Below, one piece after another: positions 8,945-19,331 of a stretch of DNA of 64,000 bases (positions are counted from its first letter, which is position 1; each line of letters begins with the position of its first letter). Where the stretch lies: positions 1 to 64,000 of the forward strand of contig CATABD010000003.1 of assembly GCA_949494735.1 (NCBI GenBank), in the 5' to 3' direction. The stretch is from an uncultured Oscillospiraceae bacterium. Lineage in GTDB: Bacteria > Bacillota > Clostridia > Oscillospirales > Oscillospiraceae. The notes under the pieces are model-generated. The model made no database searches, was not told the origin of the DNA, and was given only the letters and a program-made list of their open reading frames with translations. The translations under genes and the position numbers were made by a program.

Positions 8945-11013
8945 TGCCCGAAGTCCAGGGGATAGCTGTTTACCAGCGTCTCGTTGATATAAATGGATAC
9001 ATTTTGCAGCCCTGAGCCAGACACCTGCCGGCTGACTGTGCTGTTCAAGTTGGCGTCCACATTGTTGTCATAAATGGTCTGTTCCCCCACAATAATAGTC
9101 ACGCGGACGCTGCCGCTGTATGCGTTCAAATCCACTGTGATGGTCTGGGTGCTGGTGGGGACGGCGGCGTCCTGGGTGGGCTCCACCGGCGCGTCGCTCT
9201 CTACAGGCGGATCGCTCCCCGGAAGCTCCTCCGAGGGTGTGGGCTCCGGTTCCTCCGGGCCCTTACTGACCCACAGGTCGATGGCAGTGCCCTTATCCAC
9301 CTTATCCCCAGGGTTCACACTCTGCCAGATCACGCGGCCCTCAGCATATTCGTCGCTGTAGTACGCGTCCACCTTACCCACTTCCAAGCCAAGCTGCTTA
9401 ATCTGGGCTTTGACATCCTCAATGGGCACGTTGACAAACGGGATCACCGTAGCCTGCTTCTGCTCAGGCCCGGTGCTGATGACAATGGTGACCTCATCGC
9501 CCCTCTCCACCTTTATACCGTCAATGGGGGTATAGGAGATGACATAGCCCTCCGTAATGGTTTCAGAGGGGGCGTACTCCGTTTTTACCTGTAGCCCCAT
9601 CTCATTCTGGAGCTTTTGGAGGGCTTGCCGCGCGTCCCAACCATTTACAGGCGGCATAAACATATTGTCCTCTCCGCCGCTGACGCTCACCGTGATAACC
9701 TTGTCGCCCTCCCGCACACGGGTGTTTGCCTCGGGACTCTGTTCACAGATCTGATTCTCCGGGAACTCTGTACTATAGATCGTTCCCTTCACCTCCAAGG
9801 TGAAATCCCCCAGAATACTCTTGTTCTGCTCCAGCTGCTCCAGGGTATAGCCCAGCAAATTTGGGACGTCGTATTCAGGTGCCTCTGCAAACAGATCCTT
9901 AATAAAGAAATTGATGAGGAAGTAGCCCATGCCCACGATAAAAACCAGAATAACCAGAACCGCTGCCACAGCAGGAAGCGCTCCGCCTTGCCGGGGCGGC
10001 TCATCGTCATAATCGTATTCGTCCTCCTCCCGTCGGCGTTCCTTTCGCTCAGGCTGGGATGAACGCTCCGGCTCCCGGCGCTCCACAGGCACCCGGACAG
10101 AGGCGGTAATGACCTTGGCCGGCACTACCATCGTGGGCTCATCTGCCGCTTCTGCCTCCGGGGCGGCTGCCACCTGAAAATCCGGGTTTTTACGGAACTC
10201 CTTCAAATCGTCCAGCATCTCCTCAGCAGACCCATAACGCTGATTCAGTTCCGGGGCCATGGCCTTCATGGTAATAGCCTCCAGGGCGCGGGGTACCTCC
10301 GGGTTCAGGTCGCAGGGCGGCACCGGAATGGACTTGATATGCTGGATGGCCACCGCCACCGGGGTGTCCCCCTCAAAGGGCAGGCGGCCGGTGAGCATCT
10401 CATAGAGCACCACGCCTGCGGAGTAGATGTCGGTACGGCAGTCCACATGGCTTCCCTTGGCCTGCTCCGGGGAAATATAGTGCACCGAACCGATGGCCTC
10501 CTGGGTCATGGTGTTCTGGGCCGCGCTGGCCAGCTGGGCAATACCGAAGTCTGTAACCTTTACGCTGCCGTCCCGAAGGACCATGATGTTGTGGGGCTTG
10601 ATATCCCGGTGGATGATGCCCCGGCCATGGGCGTGGCTCAACGCCCGCATGATCTGGGTGATAAAGTGCTGCGCCTCACGCCAATTCAAGGGGGTCCCCC
10701 GGCGCTGCATATACTGCTTGAGCGTCAGCCCGTCAATGAGTTCCATAACGATATAGTTCATGCCGTCGGAATTGCTCACATCGTACACGGACACGATATT
10801 TGCGTGGGACAGCATGGCCACCGCCTGGGATTCATCATGGAAACGGCGGCGAAAATCGGCGTCATTGGCCAGCTCCGGCTTTAAAATCTTGATGGCAACC
10901 AGCCGGTTGAGCCGATGGTCACGGGCCTTGTATACCACCGCCATCCCGCCGGTACCGATGCACTCCAAAATCTCATACCGGTTATCGAGCATTTTACCTA
11001 TGTATTGATCCAT
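8941..11013 (-). CDS. prkC: PASTA-domain Ser/Thr protein kinase (PrkC/PknB family)
   Basis: IGTGGMAVVYKA, HRDIKPHNIMV, DFGIA; one TM; PASTA repeats; extra C-terminal domain. Confidence 0.96.
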   Translation of the reverse strand: MDQYIGKMLDNRYEILECIGTGGMAVVYKARDHRLNRLVAIKILKPELANDADFRRRFHDESQAVAMLSHANIVSVYDVSNSDGMNYIVMELIDGLTLKQYMQRRGTPLNWREAQHFITQIMRALSHAHGRGIIHRDIKPHNIMVLRDGSVKVTDFGIAQLASAAQNTMTQEAIGSVHYISPEQAKGSHVDCRTDIYSAGVVLYEMLTGRLPFEGDTPVAVAIQHIKSIPVPPCDLNPEVPRALEAITMKAMAPELNQRYGSAEEMLDDLKEFRKNPDFQVAAAPEAEAADEPTMVVPAKVITASVRVPVERREPERSSQPERKERRREEDEYDYDDEPPRQGGALPAVAAVLVILVFIVGMGYFLINFFIKDLFAEAPEYDVPNLLGYTLEQLEQNKSILGDFTLEVKGTIYSTEFPENQICEQSPEANTRVREGDKVITVSVSGGEDNMFMPPVNGWDARQALQKLQNEMGLQVKTEYAPSETITEGYVISYTPIDGIKVERGDEVTIVISTGPEQKQATVIPFVNVPIEDVKAQIKQLGLEVGKVDAYYSDEYAEGRVIWQSVNPGDKVDKGTAIDLWVSKGPEEPEPTPSEELPGSDPPVESDAPVEPTQDAAVPTSTQTITVDLNAYSGSVRVTIIVGEQTIYDNNVDANLNSTVSRQVSGSGLQNVSIYINETLVNSYPLDFGQ

Positions 11014-11031
11014 GGTAAAAGTTCCTCCTCG

Positions 11032-11769
11032 TCACAGCTGCGCCAGGACAACGGTCACGTTGTCCGGCGCGCCCCGCTCCAGCGCCTGCTCCACCAGCCC
11101 CCGGCAGAACCGCTCCGGGTCCTCCTCCTGCCTGCTGAGGCGCAGAAGCGTATCATCCTCCAACAAATTGCTCAGCCCATCGCTGCACAGCAGCAACCGG
11201 CTCCCTGGCCCGGGTGACAGCCTGTTCAAGTCATATTCCACGCGGCTGTCCACTCCCAGGGCTCGGGTAATCAGGTTCTTCTGGGGATGGATCCGCGCCT
11301 GGGCCGGGGTGATTTCCCCCCGGTCCACCAGTAGCTGCACCAGCGAGTGGTCCACCGTCACCTGGCGGATGGTCTCGCCCTCCAGTAAGTACCCCCGGCT
11401 GTCTCCCACGTGGACCATATAGGCTGCTCCGGGCAGGATAAGGGCGGCCACCAGGGTGGTGCCCATGCCCTCGTAGGCTGGATTTTCCGCACTCAGCCGG
11501 AATACCCGTGCGTTAGCCCGGGCGCAGGCACCTGCCAGCACCTGTTCCCGCTTTGCTGGATCGTCTGGCATACCCTGATCCAGCCCCTCTTCCACTGCCG
11601 CAGTGAATTCCTCCACGGCCACCGAACTGGCCACACTGCCCGCCTGTGCGCCTCCCATGCCATCGCACACCACCAACAGCACAGCATCCTTATCCAGCCA
11701 TCGGATGGCATAGCTGTCCTGGTTGTCCTTTCGGTGGCAGCCTATATCCGTCACACCACAAACTCTCAA
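11032..11769 (-). CDS. prpC: PP2C-family Ser/Thr phosphatase (PrpC/Stp)
   Basis: CDGMGGAQAG, VGDSRGYLL, LCSDGLSNLL; adjacent to prkC. Confidence 0.94.
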   Translation of the reverse strand: MRVCGVTDIGCHRKDNQDSYAIRWLDKDAVLLVVCDGMGGAQAGSVASSVAVEEFTAAVEEGLDQGMPDDPAKREQVLAGACARANARVFRLSAENPAYEGMGTTLVAALILPGAAYMVHVGDSRGYLLEGETIRQVTVDHSLVQLLVDRGEITPAQARIHPQKNLITRALGVDSRVEYDLNRLSPGPGSRLLLCSDGLSNLLEDDTLLRLSRQEEDPERFCRGLVEQALERGAPDNVTVVLAQL

Positions 11770-12827
11770 GTTAATCCCTCCTCTGGGATATGGGTCTCTC
11801 CCTCCATGATGCGCCTGCGCCGCAGCTGACCGCAGGAGGCATCAATGTCGCCCCCCAGCTTCCGTCGCACTGTAACGGTGATACCGTGGCCTTCCAGCCG
11901 CTGCTGAAACTGCCGCACCCGGCGGCTGGGCCTCAGCGGCGATTCCGCCACCTCATTCAGGGGAATCAGGTTCACATGCCCCGGCTGGCCCCGCAAAATC
12001 CGGGCAAGCTGGTCCGCCTGGGCATCGGAGTCGTTTACCCCTTCCACCATGGCATACTCATAGGAGATGCGCCGTCCGGTGGTTTCAAAATACCGACGGC
12101 AAGTATCCATGAGCAGCTCCACCCCCACCGCCCGGTTCACCGGCATCAGCCGGGAGCGGGTCTCATCGTCCGGGGCATGGAGGGAGACGCTTAACGTTAA
12201 TTGTAACCCAAGCTGGGCCAGTTTGTCAATTTTGTTTACCAGCCCACAGGTGGACAGGGAGATATGCCGCATTCCAATATTCATCCCATCCGGGTGATTT
12301 ACTAGGGCCAAAAACCGCAAAACGTGGTCAAAATTGTCCAACGGCTCGCCAATTCCCATCATTACGATGTTGGAGATGGTTTCTCCGCTGTCTTTTTCGG
12401 TAAATATTACCTGATCCAAAATTTCCGCCGGGGTCAGGTCACGAACCTTTCCGCCCAAGGTAGAGGCACAGAACACGCACCCCATATTGCACCCCACCTG
12501 GCTGGACACGCATACAGTATTCCCATGCTTGTAGCGCATCAAAACCGTTTCCACACAATTTCCGTCGCCTAACCGCCACAAGTATTTGATGGTGCCGTCC
12601 AGCTTCGACACCTGCTTGCGCTCCACGCTGGGAACGGCGAGAGAGCACGACTCCTTCAGCTGCTCCCGCAGGGCGCGGGGCAGGTTGGTCATCTCATCAA
12701 AAGACTCCACACCCTGATGGAGCCAGCGGAACACCTGCCCAGCCCGGAAATTGGGCTGGCCCAGTTCCTTGAAATACCCCTCCATCTCTTCCCGGCTCAT
12801 GGATTTTAAATCTGTCAAGGAGTTCAC
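11766..12827 (-). CDS. rlmN: 23S rRNA (adenine2503-C2)-methyltransferase RlmN
   Basis: Radical SAM motif CNMGCVFCAS; GIGEPLDN; SLHAPDDETR. Confidence 0.97.
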   Translation of the reverse strand: MNSLTDLKSMSREEMEGYFKELGQPNFRAGQVFRWLHQGVESFDEMTNLPRALREQLKESCSLAVPSVERKQVSKLDGTIKYLWRLGDGNCVETVLMRYKHGNTVCVSSQVGCNMGCVFCASTLGGKVRDLTPAEILDQVIFTEKDSGETISNIVMMGIGEPLDNFDHVLRFLALVNHPDGMNIGMRHISLSTCGLVNKIDKLAQLGLQLTLSVSLHAPDDETRSRLMPVNRAVGVELLMDTCRRYFETTGRRISYEYAMVEGVNDSDAQADQLARILRGQPGHVNLIPLNEVAESPLRPSRRVRQFQQRLEGHGITVTVRRKLGGDIDASCGQLRRRRIMEGETHIPEEGLT

Positions 12828-14146
12828 CCCTTTCTGCGCAGCTTAGCCGCAAAAAAGCCGTCCGTTCCATGGATGTGGGGCCAAAAAGTGATCCGACCCA
12901 GCTGTTTCCCCAAATGCGGCAGGGCAAAGGGCTCCAGCTCAAATTCAGGGTGATCCTCTAGAAAAGCGTCCACCACGCCGTCGTTTTCCTGACGCAGAAC
13001 GGTGCACGTGGAGTACAGCAGCACCCCGCCTGGGCGGACATACCGGGCGCAGTTGTCCAGAATCGACCGCTGCACTTTGGGCAGGCCCTTCAACTGCTCG
13101 GGATCTTTATAGCGGATGTCCGGCTTCTTACGGATGATGCCCAGCCCGGAACAGGGCACGTCAGCAAACACCAAATCAAAACTGTCCAGCCATTCCTCCC
13201 TGGCCTGGGCGGCGTTTTGCAGGGTAGGTATTATCACGGACAGCCCCAGCCTGTCCCGCCCTGCCTCCAACAGTTTGATTTTGTGAGGGTGGATGTCGCA
13301 GGACACCAGTTCCCCTTGGTTTTCCATCAAAAGGGCGGCGGCAAAAGACTTGCCACCGGGGGCGGCACAGCAATCAAGCGCCCGTTGGCCTGGAGTTATC
13401 CCTGCCGCCAGCACCGCCAGCCGTGAGGCTGCGTCCTGAATGTAGAATTCCCCCCGCCGGAAGGTATCCAAGCGTTCCAGGTCGCCGGTACCGGCGAGCA
13501 GCAGGCAGCCCTCCAGCCAGGGATGTGGCCGTACCTCCACCTCTTCGGCCCGAAGCCTTTCCGCCAGTCTTTCGGGCGTAGTTTTCAATGTGTTCACCTG
13601 GGCGGAGGTGAAAGGCTGTTCATTATTCGCAGCCAGCAACTGCTGCGCCCCGTCCAAACCCAGCAACGCTACAAATTCCTCCACCAGCCACCGGGGATGA
13701 CTGTGTTGAATTGACAAGCATTTTAACTTGTCATCATCCTGTATATCAAGGCTTTTCCCCTGTCTCAGCAGAGCGCGTAGCACCCCGTTCACCAGCCCCG
13801 ACGCCCGGGGATTGCGGCTGTGGCGTTTAGCCAGCTTCACCGCCTCATTTACTGCCGCGCTGGGCGGGATCCTGTCCAAAAACAAAAGCTGGTATGCCGC
13901 AACCCGAAGCCCGCACAGCACCTTTACTTCCAGCTTTTCCAGGCTCATGGAACACACCTGAGCCAACCGCCAGTCCAGCAACAGTTTATTTTGCAGCACC
14001 CCGTAGCACAGACGGGCAGCCAACGCCCCATCCCGGCGGTCCAGCCCTTGTTCCCGGATGGCTCGCTTCAAATAGCCATCCGACCAGGCCCCCTGCCTCT
14101 CACAGGCAGCCAGCGTCAGTACCGCCGTCTCTCTGGCTGAGCCCAT
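12824..14146 (-). CDS. rsmB: 16S rRNA (cytosine967-C5)-methyltransferase RsmB
   Basis: NusB-like N-terminus; DCCAAPGGKSF; DVPCSGLGIIRKKPDIRY. Confidence 0.95.
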   Translation of the reverse strand: MGSARETAVLTLAACERQGAWSDGYLKRAIREQGLDRRDGALAARLCYGVLQNKLLLDWRLAQVCSMSLEKLEVKVLCGLRVAAYQLLFLDRIPPSAAVNEAVKLAKRHSRNPRASGLVNGVLRALLRQGKSLDIQDDDKLKCLSIQHSHPRWLVEEFVALLGLDGAQQLLAANNEQPFTSAQVNTLKTTPERLAERLRAEEVEVRPHPWLEGCLLLAGTGDLERLDTFRRGEFYIQDAASRLAVLAAGITPGQRALDCCAAPGGKSFAAALLMENQGELVSCDIHPHKIKLLEAGRDRLGLSVIIPTLQNAAQAREEWLDSFDLVFADVPCSGLGIIRKKPDIRYKDPEQLKGLPKVQRSILDNCARYVRPGGVLLYSTCTVLRQENDGVVDAFLEDHPEFELEPFALPHLGKQLGRITFWPHIHGTDGFFAAKLRRKG

Positions 14147-14150
14147 GAAA

Positions 14151-15092
14151 TCACTCCTGTTTTGTCAGTATTGTCCCCAGTGAAACAGGGTGCCCCAGCA
14201 AAAAGGCGGGAGAAGCCATCGCCTTTTTCCCGTCGGGTTGCAGCTCCAGGATATCCAGCGCCTGTCCATCTCCACAGGCCACCCGCAGCCCTTTTTTGTC
14301 CGCCTGCAGGACGGTGCCTGGGGCTTTGCCGCCGCTCTCCCCTGCCAGCGCTGTTTGCAAAACCTTGCACCGAATACCATCCAGCACCATCGAAGCGGAA
14401 GGCCATGGATAGAGCCCCCGGACCTGGTCGTGGAGCTGCCGCGCGGATCGGGTCCAGTCCAAGGGGGATTGTTCTTTAGACAGCATAGGTGCGTAGGAGG
14501 CGCGGGTGCTGTCCTGGGGAACAGGGTTTACCTTTCCCGCCTCCAGTGCCGCTGCCGTCTCCACCAGCAGGCCGGCCCCTATATCCGCCAGCCGGACAAA
14601 GAGCTGGGCGGCATTCTCATTCAGTCCAATGGGGGTTTTCGCCTGGGCCAGGATGTCTCCGGTATCCATCCCCTCCGCCATATACATAATCGTAACCCCT
14701 GTCTCGTCCTCCCCGTTCAGAATCGCCCAATTAATGGGGGCCGCACCCCGGTATTTGGGCAGCAGCGATGAATGAACGTTGACACACCCCAACCGGGGAA
14801 GTGCCAGAATGTCCACAGGGAGAATCTTTCCATAGGCCGCCACAGCAATCAGATCCGGGTTCAGCGCCTGGAGTATTCCCAGCGCCTCCCCGTCCCGAAC
14901 CTTGGCAGGTTGGAATACCGGCAGTCCAATCGACATGGCATATTCCTTTACAGGTGTTGCCTGTAACTTCATTCCACGGTTTTTAGGCTTATCCGGCTGG
15001 GTAAACACACCGCAGATCTCATGTCCTGCTCCCACCAGCGCCTTTAAAGACGGCACGGCAAACTCCGGCGTGCCCATAAAGACAATTCTCAT
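14151..15092 (-). CDS. fmt: Methionyl-tRNA formyltransferase
   Basis: MRIVFMGTPEFAVPSLKAL; VNVHSSLLPKYRGAAPINWAI. Confidence 0.97.
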   Translation of the reverse strand: MRIVFMGTPEFAVPSLKALVGAGHEICGVFTQPDKPKNRGMKLQATPVKEYAMSIGLPVFQPAKVRDGEALGILQALNPDLIAVAAYGKILPVDILALPRLGCVNVHSSLLPKYRGAAPINWAILNGEDETGVTIMYMAEGMDTGDILAQAKTPIGLNENAAQLFVRLADIGAGLLVETAAALEAGKVNPVPQDSTRASYAPMLSKEQSPLDWTRSARQLHDQVRGLYPWPSASMVLDGIRCKVLQTALAGESGGKAPGTVLQADKKGLRVACGDGQALDILELQPDGKKAMASPAFLLGHPVSLGTILTKQE

Positions 15093-15583
15093 GGCTCATC
15101 TCCCGCCTGTTCCATCGCGTCCAGTTCCTCCACCGTATACAGCCGGTCTGTATGTTCAACAAACAGGTGCCCATCCAAGTGCTCAGTCTCATGGCAGAAG
15201 CACCGGGCCACCAGCCCCTCGCCGGATGCCTCAAAGAAATTTCCGTCCCTGTCTTGGGCGCGCACGGTGACCAGATTGGGCCGCTGGACCATACCATACT
15301 TTCCGGGGACGCTGAGGCAACCCTCCCAGCCGTTTTGCTCACCCTCCTGGCTTACAATCACCGGGTTCACCAGCTCCAACATGTGATCGTCCGCATCCTC
15401 CACCACCACTACGCGGCGCAATATGCCGATCTGCGGCGCGGCCAGCCCCACGCCGCCGGACTCCGCCAGCGTCTCTTTTAAATCGTCCAGCAGATCGTGG
15501 AGCTTGCGGTCAAATTTCTCCACCGGGCGGCAGGTTTTGGCCAGGGCAGGATCACCCTGGGTCAGGATTTCTCTCAATGCCAT
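15089..15583 (-). CDS. def: Peptide deformylase
   Basis: GVGLAAPQIG, EGCLSVPG, CHETEHLDGHLF motifs. Confidence 0.96.
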   Translation of the reverse strand: MALREILTQGDPALAKTCRPVEKFDRKLHDLLDDLKETLAESGGVGLAAPQIGILRRVVVVEDADDHMLELVNPVIVSQEGEQNGWEGCLSVPGKYGMVQRPNLVTVRAQDRDGNFFEASGEGLVARCFCHETEHLDGHLFVEHTDRLYTVEELDAMEQAGDEP

Positions 15584-15599
15584 AGTGCTTCCTCCTTGT

Positions 15600-18068
15600 T
15601 TAATCCAGCGGGTTCAGGTCGGCAGACAGGGCCACACCCCGGTTTTTCCGATCTGCCTGGGCCTGCCGGAGCAGATGGGCCATGAGCTGGCGAACCACCC
15701 TTGTGTTCTGGGCGCTTAAAACCAGCCGGAAACGGTAACGGTCATTCAATTTTGCCACCGGCGCCGGGGCCGGGCCCAGCAGGCGGCAAGGAATCTTGTT
15801 ATAGGGCGCTTGCCGAAGTGCGTTACCCAGCGCTTCCCGCAAACGCACCAACGTCTGGAGTACCGCGGTCTCCTCCAGCCCGGAAGCGGACAGCATGAAC
15901 AGGTCGCAAAAGGGCGGCAGCCCCCTGGTCTCCCGCAGTCTGACTTCCTGCCGGTAAAAGCTGTCGTAATCCTGGCTGGCTGCAAAGCGGATCACGTCGT
16001 TGTCCGGGGTAAAGGTCTGAACTACCGCACGGCCCGCCTTCTCTCCCCGGCCCGCCCTTCCCGCCACCTGGGTTAGCAGGGAAAAAGCCCGTTCTGGGGC
16101 TCGGATATCGCCGGTATACAGCAATTGGTCCGCCGATACCGCCCCCACCAGGGTGACATTTTCAAAATCCAACCCCTTCGCCACCATTTGGGTGCCCAAC
16201 AGAATCGGAACGCGCTCTCTTCGGAATTTATCCAGAATACGCTCATGGCTGTGGACAGCGGACACGGTATCTGCGTCCATGCGCAGCACTGCTGTCCCTG
16301 GAAAAAGGCTATGCAGTTCCTCCTCAACCTTCTGCGTGCCCGCGCCGATGAAGTTCAGCAGTCCCCCACAGCTGGGGCACCGATCCGGCAAAGGCTGGGA
16401 CCAGCCACAGTAGTGGCACATCAACCGCCGGTTGGCTGAATGGTAGGTCAAGTGGACGGAACACCGGGGGCAAACGGGGGTCTGGCCGCATTCGCCGCAG
16501 GTAACCATACGGCTGGCCCCCCGGCGGTTGAGAAATAAAATAGCCTGTTCCCCCCGCTCAATGGTTTCCTCCAACATGGCAGCCAAAGGGGCGCTGATGG
16601 TGCCGCCATTTCCCCTGCGCAGCTCCTCCTTCATGTCAACTACCGTGACTTCGGGTAAAGCCTGTTGATTATACCGCCGGCACAGGGTAAACAGGTGGTA
16701 TTCCCCCTGTTTTGCCCGGTACATGGACTCCACTGTGGGCGTGGCGGATCCCAGCAACAGCAGCGCCCCCGCCTTATAGCAGCGGTAACGGGCCACCTCC
16801 CTGGCATGGTAGCGTGGATTCTGCTCCGACTTATAGGAGGGTTCCTGCTCTTCGTCCAAGATTATGACGCCCAGTCTGGGCAGCGGGGCAAATACCGCAG
16901 AGCGGGTGCCCACCACCACACGGGCCTCCCCCGCCCGTGCCCGCTTCCACTCATCGCACCGCTCCCCGGCAGACAGGGAGCTGTGGAGAATAGCCACCCT
17001 GTGTCCAAAATGGGAGGCAAATATGCGCATAAGCTGGGGAGTGAGAGCAATCTCCGGCACCATGACCAGCGCCGTTTTTCCCCGCTCCAGCAAGGTGTGA
17101 ATCAGCTTGAGATACACCTGGGTCTTTCCGCTGCCAGTAACGCCGTATAGCAGCGCCGCAGCGCTTCCCCCCTCCGTCAAAGCCAGCAATCCCTCATAGG
17201 CTTCGGCCTGCTCTCTGCTAAGCTCCACCGGAGCGGCTTCCTCATACGCAGGCAGCTGCGGACGGCGGTAGACCTCCCGCCTGGACAGGGTGAGTACCCC
17301 CATTTTTTCCAAAGAACGCAGCGTAGCCATAGACGCGCCGGTGAAATAGCACAGCTCTTTGGCAGAGGTCTCCCCCACCGCGCAGATTGCCTCCCCCGCA
17401 GCATATTGCAGCGGCGCGCGCCGCCGCTTGGGGGCAAGCAGAGCCATGGCGCTGCTTGGATCCATGGCCAAGGCGGCAATCTGCTCCATTTTGTCGTTGA
17501 TTTCCCGTGCCGCGCTGGCCTCGCGGACAATAACCCCGCTCTTCTCCAGCATCCGAATGGCCATGCCCGGATCAGATACACCAAAAGCGGTGCGGATCTT
17601 CCCCTCCTCCGCCCAGCCGCCGTTGGCGAAGAGAAGCTCCACCAGCTTCTGCGCCCGTTTACACTCCCCCGCCGCATCATAGGCCGCCTCCCGGCCAATG
17701 CCGGGAGCAATGCGCCAGCAGGCTTTCAGCGAAAACCACAGCCCCGCCGGAATCATGGCGCGCACGGCATCATACACAGTACAAAAATACTGCTCCCGCA
17801 TCCACAGCGCCAACCGAATGGCATCTTCATCTAATAGCGGCTCTTCATCCAGTAAGGCCAAAATGGATTTCAGTTTTTCTCCGTCTTCCCGGCTCCCTAC
17901 AGCCAGCACAATGCCGTCGCTCACCCGGTTACCCCGGCCAAAGGGCACCGCCGCCCGCATTCCGGGCCGGACCATCCCCTCCAATGGACCGGGTATCAGG
18001 TAGTCATAAGGGCGGTCGATGGCATAGGTGGAAGCGGATACGGCAATTTTCGCGATTCGGGCCACCAA
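15600..18068 (-). CDS. priA: Primosomal protein N' (replication restart helicase)
   Basis: GVTGSGKTQVYL, DEEQ box, Cys zinc motifs CGECGQTPVCPRC...CHYCG. Confidence 0.96.
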   Translation of the reverse strand: MVARIAKIAVSASTYAIDRPYDYLIPGPLEGMVRPGMRAAVPFGRGNRVSDGIVLAVGSREDGEKLKSILALLDEEPLLDEDAIRLALWMREQYFCTVYDAVRAMIPAGLWFSLKACWRIAPGIGREAAYDAAGECKRAQKLVELLFANGGWAEEGKIRTAFGVSDPGMAIRMLEKSGVIVREASAAREINDKMEQIAALAMDPSSAMALLAPKRRRAPLQYAAGEAICAVGETSAKELCYFTGASMATLRSLEKMGVLTLSRREVYRRPQLPAYEEAAPVELSREQAEAYEGLLALTEGGSAAALLYGVTGSGKTQVYLKLIHTLLERGKTALVMVPEIALTPQLMRIFASHFGHRVAILHSSLSAGERCDEWKRARAGEARVVVGTRSAVFAPLPRLGVIILDEEQEPSYKSEQNPRYHAREVARYRCYKAGALLLLGSATPTVESMYRAKQGEYHLFTLCRRYNQQALPEVTVVDMKEELRRGNGGTISAPLAAMLEETIERGEQAILFLNRRGASRMVTCGECGQTPVCPRCSVHLTYHSANRRLMCHYCGWSQPLPDRCPSCGGLLNFIGAGTQKVEEELHSLFPGTAVLRMDADTVSAVHSHERILDKFRRERVPILLGTQMVAKGLDFENVTLVGAVSADQLLYTGDIRAPERAFSLLTQVAGRAGRGEKAGRAVVQTFTPDNDVIRFAASQDYDSFYRQEVRLRETRGLPPFCDLFMLSASGLEETAVLQTLVRLREALGNALRQAPYNKIPCRLLGPAPAPVAKLNDRYRFRLVLSAQNTRVVRQLMAHLLRQAQADRKNRGVALSADLNPLD

Positions 18069-18116
18069 ACCACCTCTTTCCCTGCAAACCGGCCTTATTG
18101 CCCGTTTTCAACGTCC

Positions 18117-18149
18117 AAAGGGCAAGCAGTGTACCCGCTTGCCCTTTTT
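18117..18149. terminator. Stem-loop between priA and rpoZ
   Basis: AAAGGGCAAGC-agtgtaccc-GCTTGCCCTTT then T run on plus strand. Confidence 0.5.
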
Positions 18150-18167
18150 GGGTCTTTTGCGCTTGCC

Positions 18168-18407
18168 TTATGCAGGCTGTGCCGGTTCCTCCCCGGCACA
18201 GTCTGCCTCCGCTTCGGCCGTCTCCACCGTGAGGGTACCGGCAGCAACCTCACGGATGGCCAGGGACACTGCCTTCTCTTCCAGGGGTTCGCCGGATACC
18301 TCTGCTTCGCTAGACAGCTTCCGGGCCCGGCTGGCCACCAGGTTCACCAGCATATAGCGGCTGGGCACCTGGCCCAGCAGTTCTTTGATCGGGGGATAAA
18401 GCAGCAT
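18168..18407 (-). CDS. rpoZ: DNA-directed RNA polymerase subunit omega
   Basis: MLLYPPIKELLGQVPSRYMLVNLVASRARKLS; adjacent to gmk. Confidence 0.88.
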   Translation of the reverse strand: MLLYPPIKELLGQVPSRYMLVNLVASRARKLSSEAEVSGEPLEEKAVSLAIREVAAGTLTVETAEAEADCAGEEPAQPA

Positions 18408-18432
18408 AGATACCATTCCTTTCGATTTACAA

Positions 18433-19065
18433 TCAGTCCGCCGGAAGGCCAATAATACCCTGGGCGAGGCCAATCCGCTTCTGCGTCCGGCACTGTTCCG
18501 CCTGAAGTATAGATTGGATTTCCTGGGCGGCGTTCATCACCGTGTCGTTCACCACCAGGTAGTCATAGTGAACGCACTCCCGGCACTCCTGCCGGGCTTT
18601 TTCCAGCCTGCGCTGAATGACCGCCTCCTCATCGGTATTGCGCCGGTGGAGCCGGCGGGACAGTTCCTCAATGGAGGGCGGGATCAGAAAGATAAGCACC
18701 GCCTCGGGACAGCGCTCCCTCACCTTGGCCGCGCCTTGGACCTCAATGTCCAACAGCACATCCACTCCCAGGTCCAGCTGTTCCCGGATAACCTTTAACG
18801 ATGTGCCATAATAATTGCCCACATATTCGGCATACTCCAGCAGCTCTCCTGCGGCAATCATCCGCTCGAATTCCCCCCGGGAAACAAAGCTGTAGTTCAC
18901 CCCGTCCTCCTCCCCGGTGCGGGGCTGGCGGGTGGTGAAAGATACAGAGAAGTGGATATCCCTGCGGCAGCTCAACAGCTCCGAAATTACTGTACTCTTC
19001 CCAACTCCGGAGGGCCCGGACAGCACAATGAGTTCCCCCCGCGTCTTCTTCTGTGATGCGCTCAT
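18433..19065 (-). CDS. gmk: Guanylate kinase (start trimmed to MSASQKK)
   Basis: [43 protein letters not shown]. Confidence 0.96.
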   Translation of the reverse strand: MSASQKKTRGELIVLSGPSGVGKSTVISELLSCRRDIHFSVSFTTRQPRTGEEDGVNYSFVSRGEFERMIAAGELLEYAEYVGNYYGTSLKVIREQLDLGVDVLLDIEVQGAAKVRERCPEAVLIFLIPPSIEELSRRLHRRNTDEEAVIQRRLEKARQECRECVHYDYLVVNDTVMNAAQEIQSILQAEQCRTQKRIGLAQGIIGLPAD

Positions 19066-19331
19066 GGCGTCTCCCCCTCTATCTCTGCGGCCTCCCGGAA
19101 CCGGGCGGCCACCTGCTCCGTAGGCAACGACGACCAGATCAAGTGCCCGCTGTCCGTCACCAGCACGGACTGCGTCTTGCGGCCGAAACTGGCGTCGATG
19201 AGAACGCCGCGCTCCCTGGCCTCCTGGCCGAGCCGTTTCACCGGCGCTGAGTCCGGGCTGACGATGGCCACAACCCGCTGGGCTGACACCATGTTTCCAA
19301 ATCCGATGTTGACAAGTTTCATATCCGTCAC
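19062..19331 (-). CDS. remA: DUF370 / extracellular matrix regulator RemA-family protein
   Basis: [60 protein letters not shown]. Confidence 0.93.
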   Translation of the reverse strand: MTDMKLVNIGFGNMVSAQRVVAIVSPDSAPVKRLGQEARERGVLIDASFGRKTQSVLVTDSGHLIWSSLPTEQVAARFREAAEIEGETP

